A DNA stretch of 64,000 nucleotides, taken from Rouxiella aceris (GTDB lineage: Bacteria > Pseudomonadota > Gammaproteobacteria > Enterobacterales > Enterobacteriaceae). The stretch spans positions 290,518 to 354,517 of the forward strand of contig NZ_JAADJU010000006.1 in the NCBI RefSeq assembly GCF_012933545.1, given 5' to 3'. This document shows, one piece after another, positions 27,700 through 37,147 of this stretch (its first letter is position 1; every line of letters begins with the position of its first letter). A program made the position numbers and the translations under genes. The notes below the pieces were generated by a model that was given only the letters and a program-made list of their open reading frames with translations, was not told the origin of the DNA and did no database searches.

Positions 27700-28587
27700 A
27701 TGAAACTTGCAAGTTACCTTTATAACAACCGTAAAAGTTACGGCATCGTTACCCCTACTGGGGTTATTGATCTCGGCACACGACTGGGCGCCCGTTATCC
27801 CGATCTCAAGGCGCTATTAGCCGGTAATGCGTTACCTCAGGCTGAAGCCTTATGCCATCTGACCCCTGATGTCTCTCCGGCCGATGTTATCTGGCTGCCG
27901 GTGATTGAGCATCCGGAAAAGATCCTCTGTGTCGGTATGAACTATGCAGAAAAACGCCGTGAGTTTGAGCAGACCGACCCGGCACCTACGCTGTTTGTTC
28001 GCTTTCCCGACTCGCAAACCGGGCATGAAACAGCAGTCATTAAACCCGGGCCTTCATCGCAGTTCGATTATGAGGGCGAGTTGGCGGTAATTATCGGTAA
28101 AGGCGGGCAGGATATCGCTGCGGCGACGGCGTTGTCCCATGTTGCCGGTTATAGCTGCTATATGGATGGATCTGCCCGCGACTGGCAACACAGCTGGTTT
28201 ACTGCCGGGAAAAACTGGCAGTGTACCGGTGCCTTTGGCCCCTATCTCACCACCACTGATGAGGTGCCCGATCCTCATGCGCTAAGTATTCGTACCTGGC
28301 TCAATGGCCGTATGGTCCAGGAGGATAATACCGCCAGCATGATCCACAAGGTGGCCGAGCTGATTGAATATATTTCCACCTTTACCTGTTTACATGCGGG
28401 TGATGTGATTATTACCGGTTCTCCGGGTGGCGTCGGCAAAAAACGTAATCCGCCACTTTTTATGAAAGACGGCGATTGCATTGAAGTGGAAATTGAGCGC
28501 ATCGGTCATTTGCGTAATCAAATTGTGGAAATGCCGTTGTCGGGAAATCGCGCTATTTCCGCGATTGCTCATGCAACTGCCTGCTAG
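27700..28587 (+). CDS. Fumarylacetoacetate hydrolase-fold protein; possible oxaloacetate decarboxylase
   Basis: A 295-residue member of the FAH superfamily. The N-terminal domain (MKLASYLYNNRKSYGIVTPTG) is followed by the catalytic fold with KILCVGMNYAEKRREF, SQFDYEGELAVIIGKGG (metal-ligand Glu residues), GYSCYMDGSARDWQH and ITGSPGGVGKKRNPP. FAH proteins include acylpyruvate hydrolases and divalent-metal oxaloacetate decarboxylases (FAHD1, C. glutamicum Cg1458). Here it lies between the citrate transporter and citC, where other bacteria have a sodium-pumping oxaloacetate decarboxylase. Decarboxylation of the oxaloacetate released by citrate lyase is my inference. Confidence 0.85.
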   Translation: MKLASYLYNNRKSYGIVTPTGVIDLGTRLGARYPDLKALLAGNALPQAEALCHLTPDVSPADVIWLPVIEHPEKILCVGMNYAEKRREFEQTDPAPTLFVRFPDSQTGHETAVIKPGPSSQFDYEGELAVIIGKGGQDIAAATALSHVAGYSCYMDGSARDWQHSWFTAGKNWQCTGAFGPYLTTTDEVPDPHALSIRTWLNGRMVQEDNTASMIHKVAELIEYISTFTCLHAGDVIITGSPGGVGKKRNPPLFMKDGDCIEVEIERIGHLRNQIVEMPLSGNRAISAIAHATAC

Positions 28588-28634
28588 CACTGTCAGTTGA
28601 TATGTGTGTCAGTAATTGGTCCAGGAAACCCTTT

Positions 28635-29705
28635 ATGTACAGCCAGGAATCCGCAGAATTTGCTGTTATTGATGTCGCTGAAAACCCGGATATGGTGCCG
28701 GCTTTACGGCACTTGCTACAAAGCGCCGGGCTGGGCATCGATCCGGATATCACACATTTTGTGGTTGCTCAGCAAGGTGGGGAATGGCTGGGGTGTGCGG
28801 GCCTGGCTGGTAATACCATCAAATGCGTCACTGTTGTGGCGCAACATCGTGGTGACAACCTCAGTGCCCGTTTAGTGGGGGAAGTGGAACAGTTAGCCAT
28901 GCAATTAGGGCATTTCCACCTCTTTCTCTATACGCGCCCGTATAACATTGCCTGTTTTAAAGGCTGTGGTTTTTACCCGTTGGCACAGTGGGACGATGTG
29001 GCGGTGCTGATGGAAAATACCCCGGTGGGCATTCAGCGTTATTGCCGCAGCCTGCAGCCCTATTACCGGCCCGGCAGCAAAATTGGCGGTGTAGTGATGA
29101 ATGCCAATCCCTTTACGCTGGGGCATCTTTATCTGGCGGAACAAGCCGCGGCAGCCTGTGACTGGCTGCATCTTTTTGTGGTGCGCGAGGATGTGTCGTT
29201 ATTTCCGTTTACTGAGCGATTGGCGATGGTTCGCCAGGGTGTCGCGCATTTATCCAATGTCACGGTGCACTCAGGATCAGAATATCTGATATCCCATGCC
29301 ACCTTCCCGGCCTATTTCCTTAAAGATAGCAAACTGGTTAATCAAACCTGGGGTGCTATCGATCTGCTTATTTTTCGTAATTACATCGCACCGGCGCTGG
29401 GCATCACCCATCGCTTTGTCGGTAGCGAGCCTTTTTGCCCGTTAACCCACCAGTACAACCAGGATATGTACACCTGGTTGGCGACAGCTGACAGCGCCTC
29501 TTCACCACGGATTGAGGTGGTGGAGATCCCGCGAAAATGTCACGCCAATGGTCGGGCCATTTCGGCTTCCGAGGTGCGAGCGCTCTTAACCAACCCATGC
29601 CTGGCAGCGCTGGCACAGCGCGTTCCCGGCAGTACGTTGATGCATCTGAAAATGCATATGCCGGCGGTATCGGCAGACAAATTTCTTATTCAATCAGGAC
29701 AGTAA
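28635..29705 (+). CDS. citC: [Citrate (pro-3S)-lyase] ligase
   Basis: A 356-residue enzyme that acetylates the thiol of the citrate lyase prosthetic group, switching the lyase on. The N-terminal part is GNAT-like (about residues 15-125). The C-terminal part is a nucleotidyltransferase domain with VVMNANPFTLGHLYLAEQAA near 155 and a late SASEVRALL. The ATG at 28635 is preferred; an upstream ATG at 28602 adds 11 residues without family similarity. It opens the citCDEFXG series, with citD starting 3 bases after its stop. Confidence 0.93.
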   Translation: MYSQESAEFAVIDVAENPDMVPALRHLLQSAGLGIDPDITHFVVAQQGGEWLGCAGLAGNTIKCVTVVAQHRGDNLSARLVGEVEQLAMQLGHFHLFLYTRPYNIACFKGCGFYPLAQWDDVAVLMENTPVGIQRYCRSLQPYYRPGSKIGGVVMNANPFTLGHLYLAEQAAAACDWLHLFVVREDVSLFPFTERLAMVRQGVAHLSNVTVHSGSEYLISHATFPAYFLKDSKLVNQTWGAIDLLIFRNYIAPALGITHRFVGSEPFCPLTHQYNQDMYTWLATADSASSPRIEVVEIPRKCHANGRAISASEVRALLTNPCLAALAQRVPGSTLMHLKMHMPAVSADKFLIQSGQ

Positions 29706-29708
29706 ACG

Positions 29709-30002
29709 ATGAAAATTGTACAGGAAGCCTTGGCGGGTACTTTTGAGTCCAGTGACTTATTGGTCAAGGTTCTCCCCGCGGAGGCGGAACTTAACGTGGT
29801 ACTAAATAGCGAAGTTATGCAGCAATTTGGCGCGCAAATCCGCCGAGTGATTGATGAAACACTGGCGGCAATGCATATCACCGAAGGGCTGATCATTGTC
29901 GATGACAAAGGGGCGTTGGATTGTGTGATCCGCGCCAGAGTACAAAGTGCGGTGCTGCGTGCCGCCGGGGTTGAAAATGTCGCCTGGGAGCAACTGTCAT
30001 GA
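29709..30002 (+). CDS. citD: Citrate lyase acyl carrier protein (gamma subunit)
   Basis: The 97-residue acyl carrier subunit of citrate lyase. Ser14, in [13 protein letters not shown], is the site that receives the 2'-(5''-triphosphoribosyl)-3'-dephospho-CoA group made by CitG and attached by CitX. The C-terminal half has [18 protein letters not shown], typical of the family. It overlaps citE by 4 bases. Confidence 0.95.
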   Translation: MKIVQEALAGTFESSDLLVKVLPAEAELNVVLNSEVMQQFGAQIRRVIDETLAAMHITEGLIIVDDKGALDCVIRARVQSAVLRAAGVENVAWEQLS

Positions 30003-30874
30003 GCAAATTACGTCGCAGTATGTTATTTCTGCCAGGCGCTAATGCCGCAATGCTTTCTACCGCGTTTATCTACCGCCCTGACTCCATTATGTTTGACCTG
30101 GAAGATGCCGTCTCACTGCGTGAAAAAGACAGTGCCCGCGTGCTGGTCTTCCACGCTTTACAACACCCTATGTACCGCGATATCGAAAAAGTCGTGCGTA
30201 TCAACCCGCTGAATACCCCTTTTGGTTTACAGGATCTGGAAGCGGTAGTCCGTGCCGGTGCCGATGTGGTGCGTTTGCCAAAAACCGATACTCCGGAAGA
30301 TATTTATGAGCTGGAAGCGCATATCGAGCGCATTGAGAAAGCCTGTGGTCGTGAAGTGGGATCCACTCGCACCATGGCCGCCATCGAATCGGCGATTGGC
30401 GTGATCAATGCCGTGGCTATTGCCCGCTGTTCACCTCGTTTGATTGGTATTGCCCTGGCGGCCTTCGACTATGTGATGGATATGCAAACCGAACGCGGTG
30501 ACGGCACTGAACTTTTTTATGCTCGCTGCGCCGTGTTGCATGCTGCCCGCGCTGCCGGTATTGATGCTTTTGATGTGGTATGGCCAGACATTAACGATGA
30601 GGCCGGTTTCCTGAAAGAGGTCGATTTGGTCCGCAAACTGGGCTTTAACGGCAAATCGTTAATTAACCCTCGGCAGATTGAGCTGTTGCACAATGCTTAT
30701 GCGCCAACCCAGGAGGAGGTGGACTATGCCCACCGCGTGATCCGTGCTGCGCAAGAAGGTGAGCGCAAAGGGCTGGGCGTTATTTCACTGAACGGCAAGA
30801 TGATTGATGGACCGATCATCAACCATGCGCAAGTGGTGATTAATCGTGCTCAGGCTTCCGGCGTTCGCCGTTAA
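29999..30874 (+). CDS. citE: Citrate lyase beta subunit
   Basis: A 291-residue citryl-ACP lyase that cleaves citryl-ACP to acetyl-ACP and oxaloacetate. It is an HpcH/HpaI-type TIM barrel: [16 protein letters not shown] at the N-terminus, [14 protein letters not shown] with metal-binding acids near residue 30-42, and [12 protein letters not shown] and NPRQIELLH later. The length is that of the family. Start and stop positions show tight coupling with citD and spacing to citF of 24 bases. Confidence 0.96.
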   Translation: MSKLRRSMLFLPGANAAMLSTAFIYRPDSIMFDLEDAVSLREKDSARVLVFHALQHPMYRDIEKVVRINPLNTPFGLQDLEAVVRAGADVVRLPKTDTPEDIYELEAHIERIEKACGREVGSTRTMAAIESAIGVINAVAIARCSPRLIGIALAAFDYVMDMQTERGDGTELFYARCAVLHAARAAGIDAFDVVWPDINDEAGFLKEVDLVRKLGFNGKSLINPRQIELLHNAYAPTQEEVDYAHRVIRAAQEGERKGLGVISLNGKMIDGPIINHAQVVINRAQASGVRR

Positions 30875-30898
30875 TATTTTCCATGATGACAGGATCCT

Positions 30899-32425
30899 AT
30901 GATGAATAACAAAACAGAAAGTCTGCATGGTCAATATCACCATCTCCAGCACTTGATCCCTTTTACCGCCGCCAATACCCAGACGCCGTGGCTGGCAGAT
31001 GTGCAGGCAAAGCACCAGCGTAAACTGTGTGACAACATTGAACAGGCCATTGAACGCAGCGGCCTGCGCGACGGCATGACCATCTCGTTTCACCACGCGT
31101 TTCGTGAAGGGGATGTGATCATTAATGAAGTCGTGCATACCTTGATGCGTCTGGGATTTAAAAATCTTACGCTGGCATCCAGCTCATTAATGACCTGTAA
31201 CGACCAGTTGATCGAGCCGATCCGCGCCGGGGTGATCACCCGTATTTATACTTCGGGGATGCGTGGCAAACTGGCCGAAGAGATTTCTCACGGCCTGATG
31301 GAAGAGCCGATCCAGATCCATTCACATGGTGGTCGGGTTAAATTGTTGCAGGATGGCGAACTGAAGATTGATGTCGCCTTTCTCGGCGTTCCGGTCAGTG
31401 ATGAATTTGGCAACGCCAATGGGCAACAAGGGAAATCCTGCTGCGGATCGCTAGGTTATGCCATGGTCGACGCGCACTTTGCCCATAAAGTGGTGTTGCT
31501 GACCGAAGAACTGGTGCCGTTCCCCAATATGCCAGCCAGTCTGGTGCAGGATCAGGTGGACTATATCGTCAAGGTGGATCGCGTCGGCGATCCGGCCAAA
31601 ATCAGCGTTGGCGCGGCGCGGGTTACCAGTAATCCCCGTGAACTACTGATCGCCCGGAATGCGGCCGAGGTGATTGAACATTCAGGCTATTTTGTTAATG
31701 GCTTCTCGATACAAACCGGATCCGGTGCCTCGGCGACGGCCTGTACTCGTTTCCTTGAAGAAAAAATGCAACGACGCAATATCGTCGCCCGTTTCGCTCT
31801 GGGTGGGATCACCGGCAGCATGGTCGATCTGCATGAAAAAGGTCTGATCGAAAAACTGCTGGATACCCAGTGTTTTGATGGACAGGCCGCGGCATCCCTG
31901 GCGCGTAACCCCAATCATATTGAAATTTCCACTAACGTCTATGCCAACCCCGGGGCCAAGGCGGCATGCTGTGACCAGTTGGATGTGGTTATCCTCAGCG
32001 CGCTGGAAGTGGACGTCAATTTCAATGTCAACGTCATCACCGGTTCGGATGGCGTAATACGTGGTGCTTCGGGCGGACATTGTGATGTCGCCGCCGCAGC
32101 CAACCTGACTATTGTAGTGGCACCGTTACTGCGCAGCCGCATTCCTACTGTGGTACACCAGGTCACCACCCTGGTTACCCCCGGCAGCAGCGTGGATGTG
32201 GTGGTGACTGACCAGGGGATCGCGGTAAATCCGGCACGTCCTGAGGTTCGCGAACGTTTGCTTAACGCCGGATTGCCGGTGGTAGATATTGAACAACTCT
32301 ACCAGCGGGCCGTGGACATTGCCGGTAAGCCAAGCCCGATTGAGTTTGCCGAACGCATTATTGCCGTGATCCGCTACCGTGATGGCAGTGTTATCGATGT
32401 CGTACGTCAGATCAAAGAGGCATAA
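30899..32425 (+). CDS. citF: Citrate lyase alpha subunit (citrate:acetyl-ACP transferase)
   Basis: A 508-residue acyltransferase that exchanges the acetyl group on the acyl carrier for citrate. The CoA-transferase-like fold is seen in TISFHHAFREGDVIINEV, GQQGKSCCGSLGYAMVDA and GASGGHCDVAAAANLTIVV. A second ATG directly follows the first (30902). It is the largest subunit and full-length. citX begins six bases after the stop. Confidence 0.96.
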   Translation: MMNNKTESLHGQYHHLQHLIPFTAANTQTPWLADVQAKHQRKLCDNIEQAIERSGLRDGMTISFHHAFREGDVIINEVVHTLMRLGFKNLTLASSSLMTCNDQLIEPIRAGVITRIYTSGMRGKLAEEISHGLMEEPIQIHSHGGRVKLLQDGELKIDVAFLGVPVSDEFGNANGQQGKSCCGSLGYAMVDAHFAHKVVLLTEELVPFPNMPASLVQDQVDYIVKVDRVGDPAKISVGAARVTSNPRELLIARNAAEVIEHSGYFVNGFSIQTGSGASATACTRFLEEKMQRRNIVARFALGGITGSMVDLHEKGLIEKLLDTQCFDGQAAASLARNPNHIEISTNVYANPGAKAACCDQLDVVILSALEVDVNFNVNVITGSDGVIRGASGGHCDVAAAANLTIVVAPLLRSRIPTVVHQVTTLVTPGSSVDVVVTDQGIAVNPARPEVRERLLNAGLPVVDIEQLYQRAVDIAGKPSPIEFAERIIAVIRYRDGSVIDVVRQIKEA

Positions 32426-32430
32426 CCAGA

Positions 32431-32970
32431 GTGAGTATGACGTTGCCTGAACAGGCTACGGTAGGGCTGGAACAGCTGTTAGCGGCGAAGGAGCGCCGCG
32501 CAGCCCGGCAAAACCGTTGGCTGAATAGTTATCAAGGGGCATTGGTTTCGCTGACATTGGTGACGCCTGGCGAGGTGAAGGATTCACCGCGTTATCGATT
32601 GTCGATGCAAGAGGCTATTGCGTCCTGCCACCAACTGTTACAGCAACGCCACTGGCCGGTGCTGGCGCATGAGGTGTTCTGGCTGGCCACCGGGCCGGAA
32701 GCCTTCTGGGCAGTGGCGCATGGCGCGGCGGAGCTTAAAGCGGCCACCGTGGCATTGGAACAGGCCCATGCGCTCGGGCGTTTGTGGGACATTGATGTAT
32801 TGAGCCAGCAAGAGGGCATTATTGGCCGCCGTTCGCTGGATCAGGCCGCGCGTCACTGCTTGCTGTGCGAACAGCCTGCGCACGCCTGCGCACGTTCCCG
32901 GCAGCACCCTTTGCCGCAGATTATCGAGAAAATAGAGGATCTGATCGATGGCTACTTTATCCCCCGTTAA
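32431..32970 (+). CDS. citX: Holo-citrate lyase synthase
   Basis: A 179-residue enzyme that transfers the phosphoribosyl-dephospho-CoA prosthetic group to CitD. The family stretch ERRAARQNRWLNSY and LTLVTPGEVKDSPRYR lies at the N-terminus, and RRSLDQAARHCLLCEQPAHA at the C-terminus with paired cysteines. The start is GTG at 32431 or ATG two codons on. It overlaps citG by 23 bases. E. coli also has citX just before citG. Confidence 0.94.
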   Translation: MSMTLPEQATVGLEQLLAAKERRAARQNRWLNSYQGALVSLTLVTPGEVKDSPRYRLSMQEAIASCHQLLQQRHWPVLAHEVFWLATGPEAFWAVAHGAAELKAATVALEQAHALGRLWDIDVLSQQEGIIGRRSLDQAARHCLLCEQPAHACARSRQHPLPQIIEKIEDLIDGYFIPR

Positions 32971-33814
32971 GTCTTATGCCGATGAACTTTCTCCACCGTC
33001 GCTTATGGCCTCGCTGGTGGTTCAGGCATTAGTGGAGGAAGTGCAATTGACCCCCAAACCGGGGTTGGTTGACGGACAGAACAACGGCGCGCATCGTGAT
33101 ATGGATTTGCCGCTGTTTCTGCGCAGCATCCAGGCGCTAACCCCCTGGTTTAGCCGCTTTGAGTCGTTGGGTATGCGCGATTGCGATGTGCCTGCCAGCG
33201 ATATGCTGCCACGCATCCGCCCAACCGGCATGGCTTGCGAACAGGCCATGTATGCAGCCACCGCTGGCGTCAACACCCATAAAGGCGGGATTTTTTCGCT
33301 GGGGTTGCTGTGCTGTGCCTTGGGGCGATTGCGCGGTCGCGGTGCGGCAGTCGGCCGCCGTGCACTGTGTGATGAGGTGGCGGCGATGTGCGCGCGCCTG
33401 GTTGAACGTGAATTGCAAGATTGTCGCGAGCCGAGCACGGTGGGAGAGCGGTTATTTGTTCGCTATGGTCTGACAGGCGCGCGAGGTGAAGCGGCCAGCG
33501 GTTTTCGTACCGTATATGATTATGCGTTGCCAGCCTGGGAGCAATTAACCGCCGCCGGGGTGGCACCACGCCGACGGTTATTGCATTGTCTGCTGGTGCT
33601 TATGGCTCATAATCCTGACACCAATGTAGTTTCTCGCGGTGGGATCGCGGGATTACAGTTTGTGCAGACCCAGGCTCGGCAATTATTGGCCGGGGAGTGG
33701 CGGGATGCGGATCTGGTACAACTGGATAATGCCTGTATTGCCCGCAATCTCAGTCCGGGGGGCAGCGCAGATTTACTGGCTATCACCTGTGTGCTGGCGA
33801 ATTTCCCGGCATGA
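32948..33814 (+). CDS. citG: Triphosphoribosyl-dephospho-CoA synthase
   Basis: A 288-residue enzyme making the citrate lyase prosthetic group precursor from ATP and dephospho-CoA. It has LTPKPGLVDGQNNGAHRDMD near the N-terminus, GVNTHKGGIFSLGLLCCA in the middle and DTNVVSRGGIAGL near the end, all typical of CitG/MdcB. It ends the lyase genes and shares four bases (ATGA) with the next gene, an alpha/beta hydrolase. Confidence 0.95.
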   Translation: MATLSPVKSYADELSPPSLMASLVVQALVEEVQLTPKPGLVDGQNNGAHRDMDLPLFLRSIQALTPWFSRFESLGMRDCDVPASDMLPRIRPTGMACEQAMYAATAGVNTHKGGIFSLGLLCCALGRLRGRGAAVGRRALCDEVAAMCARLVERELQDCREPSTVGERLFVRYGLTGARGEAASGFRTVYDYALPAWEQLTAAGVAPRRRLLHCLLVLMAHNPDTNVVSRGGIAGLQFVQTQARQLLAGEWRDADLVQLDNACIARNLSPGGSADLLAITCVLANFPA

Positions 33815-34368
33815 GCAACCATGATTTCTCGCTGCTGGAACACTACCCAGTCGTGCTGGTCCCCGGCATTCAGGACAGCGTCGCCGAGCATTGGCAAAGC
33901 TGCTGGCAACGGCGCTTCCCCCATTGGCTGCGTATTAGCCAGCGGGATTGGCAACAGCCAGATCTGGAAGGCTGGATGTTGGCAATTTGCCGTGAGCTGG
34001 AAGGGCAAACGCCCCCGGTGTTGCTGATTGGCCATAGTTTTGGTGCACTTTCTTCGTGGGCTTTTGCGCAACGTTATCCGCAGCGCGTGGCTGGTGTTGT
34101 GCTGGTGGCCCCTGCCGAACCGCAACGCTTCGAGCTGGAAGATGAGATCCTGCCAGAACCCTTGTCTGTTCCCGGGCTGATGTTTGCCAGCCGCAGTGAC
34201 CCTTTACTGAACTTCTCGCGGGCAAAATATTGGTCTGCTGCCTGGAATTGTCCTTTGATTGATGTCGGTGATGCCGGGCATATCAATGCCCAGTCGGGGT
34301 TTGGCGAGTGGTTGCATGCCCTGGATTGTATTGCCGAATTTGTTCAGCACCTGCCAGCAAGAAAATAA
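33811..34368 (+). CDS. RBBP9/YdeN-type alpha/beta hydrolase
   Basis: A 185-residue serine hydrolase of the RBBP9/YdeN group. The N-terminal YPVVLVPGIQDSVAEHW is the family start; the nucleophile elbow GHSFGALSSW carries the serine. DPLLNFSRAKYW has the likely Asp region, and DVGDAGHINAQSGFGEW the His. Its start overlaps the citG stop, so it is translationally coupled to citrate lyase maturation genes. Substrate and role are unknown. It could be a passenger, or it could remove an acyl or thioester by-product. Confidence 0.85.
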   Translation: MSNHDFSLLEHYPVVLVPGIQDSVAEHWQSCWQRRFPHWLRISQRDWQQPDLEGWMLAICRELEGQTPPVLLIGHSFGALSSWAFAQRYPQRVAGVVLVAPAEPQRFELEDEILPEPLSVPGLMFASRSDPLLNFSRAKYWSAAWNCPLIDVGDAGHINAQSGFGEWLHALDCIAEFVQHLPARK

Positions 34369-34638
34369 AGGGTGAGATGTCTGCCGATCCCTGATATCGC
34401 ACCTCGCCTGTTTAACCATCCCGCCATTTTTATCGCCAGATTATTACTCTTACGCTAACCCAATACCGCCAGCGGGTGACGCTGTTTGTGCACCATCCCG
34501 GGTACCTTTTGTGCATCACTCACTGGCTTTGGGCTGTTTTTAAAGCGCATAAAAAGCTAAAATGTACACTGACTCTTGGTGTGGTCTTATATTTCTAGCG
34601 GTTTTCAATTTTTTTATTAATATTTTTATGAGGTTAGC

Positions 34639-34977
34639 GTGCAATCATTACCACATTGCCCAAAATGCAGTTCTGAATTTACCTGGCAGGAAGGGGAGCA
34701 GTTTAACTGCCCTGAATGCGGACATGAATGGGCGGCCAATGCTACTGCCGCCGAGGACGAAGGCCTGGTGGTCCGTGATGCCAATGGCAACCTGCTGGCT
34801 GACGGCGACGCCGTGACCGTGATTAAAGACCTTAAGGTTAAAGGCAGCTCTTCAACACTCAAGATCGGTACCAAAGTGAAAAGTATTCGTCTGGTTGAAG
34901 GCGATCACAATATCGATTGTAAAATTGACGGTTTTGGCCCTATGAAGCTGAAATCAGAGTTTGTGAAGAAAAACTGA
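34639..34977 (+). CDS. yjdM: Zinc-ribbon protein YjdM (PhnA family)
   Basis: A 112-residue protein with an N-terminal zinc ribbon, two Cys-x-x-Cys pairs in [11 protein letters not shown] and [10 protein letters not shown], and a C-terminal PhnA domain ([20 protein letters not shown]). It was once called alkylphosphonate uptake protein PhnA, but a role in phosphonate metabolism is not supported, and its function is uncertain. The GTG start at 34639 follows a GAGG. It stands alone between the citrate locus and mltB. Confidence 0.93.
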   Translation: MQSLPHCPKCSSEFTWQEGEQFNCPECGHEWAANATAAEDEGLVVRDANGNLLADGDAVTVIKDLKVKGSSSTLKIGTKVKSIRLVEGDHNIDCKIDGFGPMKLKSEFVKKN

Positions 34978-35257
34978 TAGCTGCTACCCGGCGGACGGGC
35001 TTATTACTGTCCGCGGATAAACCCGTTTTATTCAGCTTTCCTTTACGGGTTGCCTTCCTGTCGCGCGCGTTATTCGTTGTCGCGCGTCGGGTAGGGTAGG
35101 TCACAGATGTTAGCCTTATGGTTGGCATTTTGCTGTCCGCCGGGCCAGGCTAATTCTCTCGCTTGTTTAATTTCCTTTAAAATTTCCTGTTTGTTCGTAT
35201 CTGACAATGCTTTACCATGGGGGCCATTCTTTTCTTGTATCGCCCTACGGACATCTG

Positions 35258-36334
35258 ATGCGTTACCTGGCAACCCTTCTTCCCATCGTCGTTCTGCTCT
35301 GTTCCTGTAGCAGTCAACCCAAAAACACCACCCCCCCTGAGCAAAGTGCTGCACCGAGCGGTGGCTTTCTGCTTCCTTCTCCGCAGAGTGATTTTCTGCC
35401 CAGTGGTGATTTTGCTTCCAATCCGGCCGCCAATCTTTTTATCGACAAGATGGTGCGCGAGCATGGTTTCGATCGTCAGCAGTTACATGACCTGCTGGGG
35501 CAAACCAAACGACTGGACTGGGTGTTGCGATTAATGGATCGCCAGGCGCCGGTTGGTCAGCCACCTGCAGGTCCTTACGGTGCCTGGATCCGTTACCGCA
35601 GCAAATTTATTACCCCGGATAATGTGCAAAATGGCGTGGCATTCTGGAATCAATATCAGGACGCCCTGCAGCGTGCCTGGCAGCAGTACGGTGTGCCGCC
35701 GGAAATTATCGTCGGCATCATCGGGGTGGAAACCCGTTGGGGCAGGGTGATGGGTAAAACGCGTATCATTGATGCCCTGGCGACGCTGGCCTTTGACTAT
35801 CCTCGCCGTGGGGAATACTTTGCCGGTGAACTGGAAACCTTCCTGCTGATGTCACGCAGCGAAGGGGACGATCCCTTGTCGCTGCGCGGTTCTTTTGCCG
35901 GTGCCATGGGTTATGGTCAGTTTATGCCGTCTGCCTTTAAGCAGTTTGCCGTCGACTTTGATGGTGATGGTCATGTCAATTTGTGGGATCCGATCGATGC
36001 CATCGGTAGCGTGGCCAACTACTTTAAAGCCAATGGCTGGGTCGCTGGCCAACCGGTTGCCGTTGTGGCCAGCGGTCAGGCACCGGGACTGGAGAACGGC
36101 TACGATACCCACTATTCGCTATCCACGCTGGCTGCGGCCGGATTAACGCCACAAGGCTCACTGGGCGGTTATCAACAGGCCAGCCTGCTGCGCCTGGATA
36201 TGGGCACCAGCTATCAGTATTGGTATGGTTTGCCGAACTTTTATGCCATTACCCGCTACAACCACAGCACGCAGTATGCGATGGCTGTGTGGCAGTTGGG
36301 TCTGGCGGTAAGTCAGGCGCGCACCGGCAACTAA
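35258..36334 (+). CDS. mltB: Membrane-bound lytic murein transglycosylase B
   Basis: A 358-residue outer-membrane lipoprotein that cleaves peptidoglycan between MurNAc and GlcNAc. From ATG 35258 the signal peptide MRYLATLLPIVVLLCSC has the lipobox LLCSC. A longer upstream frame would bury the signal and is rejected. Catalytic Glu is in VGIIGVETRWGRVMG, and GAMGYGQFMPSAFKQF and DGDGHVNLWDPIDAIGSVAN are family features. A strong hairpin lies downstream. Confidence 0.95.
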   Translation: MRYLATLLPIVVLLCSCSSQPKNTTPPEQSAAPSGGFLLPSPQSDFLPSGDFASNPAANLFIDKMVREHGFDRQQLHDLLGQTKRLDWVLRLMDRQAPVGQPPAGPYGAWIRYRSKFITPDNVQNGVAFWNQYQDALQRAWQQYGVPPEIIVGIIGVETRWGRVMGKTRIIDALATLAFDYPRRGEYFAGELETFLLMSRSEGDDPLSLRGSFAGAMGYGQFMPSAFKQFAVDFDGDGHVNLWDPIDAIGSVANYFKANGWVAGQPVAVVASGQAPGLENGYDTHYSLSTLAAAGLTPQGSLGGYQQASLLRLDMGTSYQYWYGLPNFYAITRYNHSTQYAMAVWQLGLAVSQARTGN

Positions 36335-36343
36335 AAGCCGGTA

Positions 36344-36380
36344 GTCAGCAGCGGACAGGTGCTCCGCTGCTGACATATTG
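36344..36380 (+). terminator. Hairpin after mltB
   Basis: A perfect 12-bp stem GTCAGCAGCGGA/TCCGCTGCTGAC with a seven-base loop lies ten bases after the mltB stop. The following tract is only weakly T-rich (ATATTGTTTT), so it could be a modest intrinsic terminator or an mRNA 3'-end stabiliser. Confidence 0.55.
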
Positions 36381-36622
36381 TTTTACCTTCTCTGCGCCAA
36401 CCCTTCTTTTCGTTATCTGTCAGGGCCTTCTCAAGTATTTTCAGGTCGGTATAGGTATTTGACCCAAGCGGTTTCTGTGACAGCTATCGAGAAACAATTG
36501 CCTGTTCTCTGCCCGTGCCAATTCCGTTTTAGCGACCGCGCGCATTTCGTCCTCGCGGGAAGATTTTGTATTGGCAGAAGTGCTAACATCGTGGCTATTG
36601 ATTGGCTTATTCAGGACAACCT

Positions 36623-37117
36623 ATGACCGAGACTAATTTGCACCAGCTCAGTGTAGCGGTGGGGGCGGCGTTAAAAGCAGCAGGGCAGTGGGTCACCTGT
36701 GCCGAATCCTGCACCGGCGGTTGGGTGGCGAAAGCGATCACCGATATTGCCGGCAGTTCAGCCTGGTTTGATCGCGGTTTTGTGACCTATAGTAATGCGG
36801 CCAAACATGATTTACTGGGGGTTGCCGAATCCACGCTCCAGGAGTACGGTGCGGTCAGTGAGCAAGTGGTGCGAGAAATGGCCGAGGGGGCTTTGCACGC
36901 CGCGGGCGCGGATGTTGCGGTTTCGATCAGCGGCATTGCCGGGCCGGATGGGGGCACTGCAGCCAAACCGGTGGGGACCGTGTGGTTTGGTTTTGCCGAT
37001 AACACCGGGCGTACTCATGCCTGTAAACAGCTTTTTGCCGGGGACCGCGAATCGGTGCGTCTGCAAGCTGCTGTTTTTTCACTACAAACTCTGCTTGACG
37101 ACTTTTTGAAAAAATAG
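36623..37117 (+). CDS. pncC: Nicotinamide-nucleotide amidase
   Basis: A 164-residue CinA-C-terminal family enzyme that deamidates NMN to nicotinate mononucleotide in pyridine recycling. It has CAESCTGGWVAKAITDIAGSS near residue 29, FVTYSNAAKHDLLGV, and VSISGIAGPDGGTAAKPVGT. The ATG at 36623 is chosen; the frame seven codons upstream lacks a ribosome site. As in E. coli (ygaD) it lies just before recA. Confidence 0.95.
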   Translation: MTETNLHQLSVAVGAALKAAGQWVTCAESCTGGWVAKAITDIAGSSAWFDRGFVTYSNAAKHDLLGVAESTLQEYGAVSEQVVREMAEGALHAAGADVAVSISGIAGPDGGTAAKPVGTVWFGFADNTGRTHACKQLFAGDRESVRLQAAVFSLQTLLDDFLKK

Positions 37118-37118
37118 G

Positions 37119-37147
37119 CTTGATACTGTATGAGCATACAGTATAAT
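37119..37147 (+). promoter_or_regulatory. recA promoter with LexA operator
   Basis: TACTGTATGAGCATACAGTA at 37124-37143 is a near-perfect LexA box (CTGT-N8-ACAG). It fills the spacer between a -35 TTGATA (37120-37125) and a -10 TATAAT (37142-37147), 16 bases apart. LexA bound here would block polymerase directly. The layout is the same as for E. coli recA. Confidence 0.95.

Noticed and set aside
35207..35257. Longer mltB start
   Set aside because: It would place 17 residues in front of a classical lipoprotein signal peptide.
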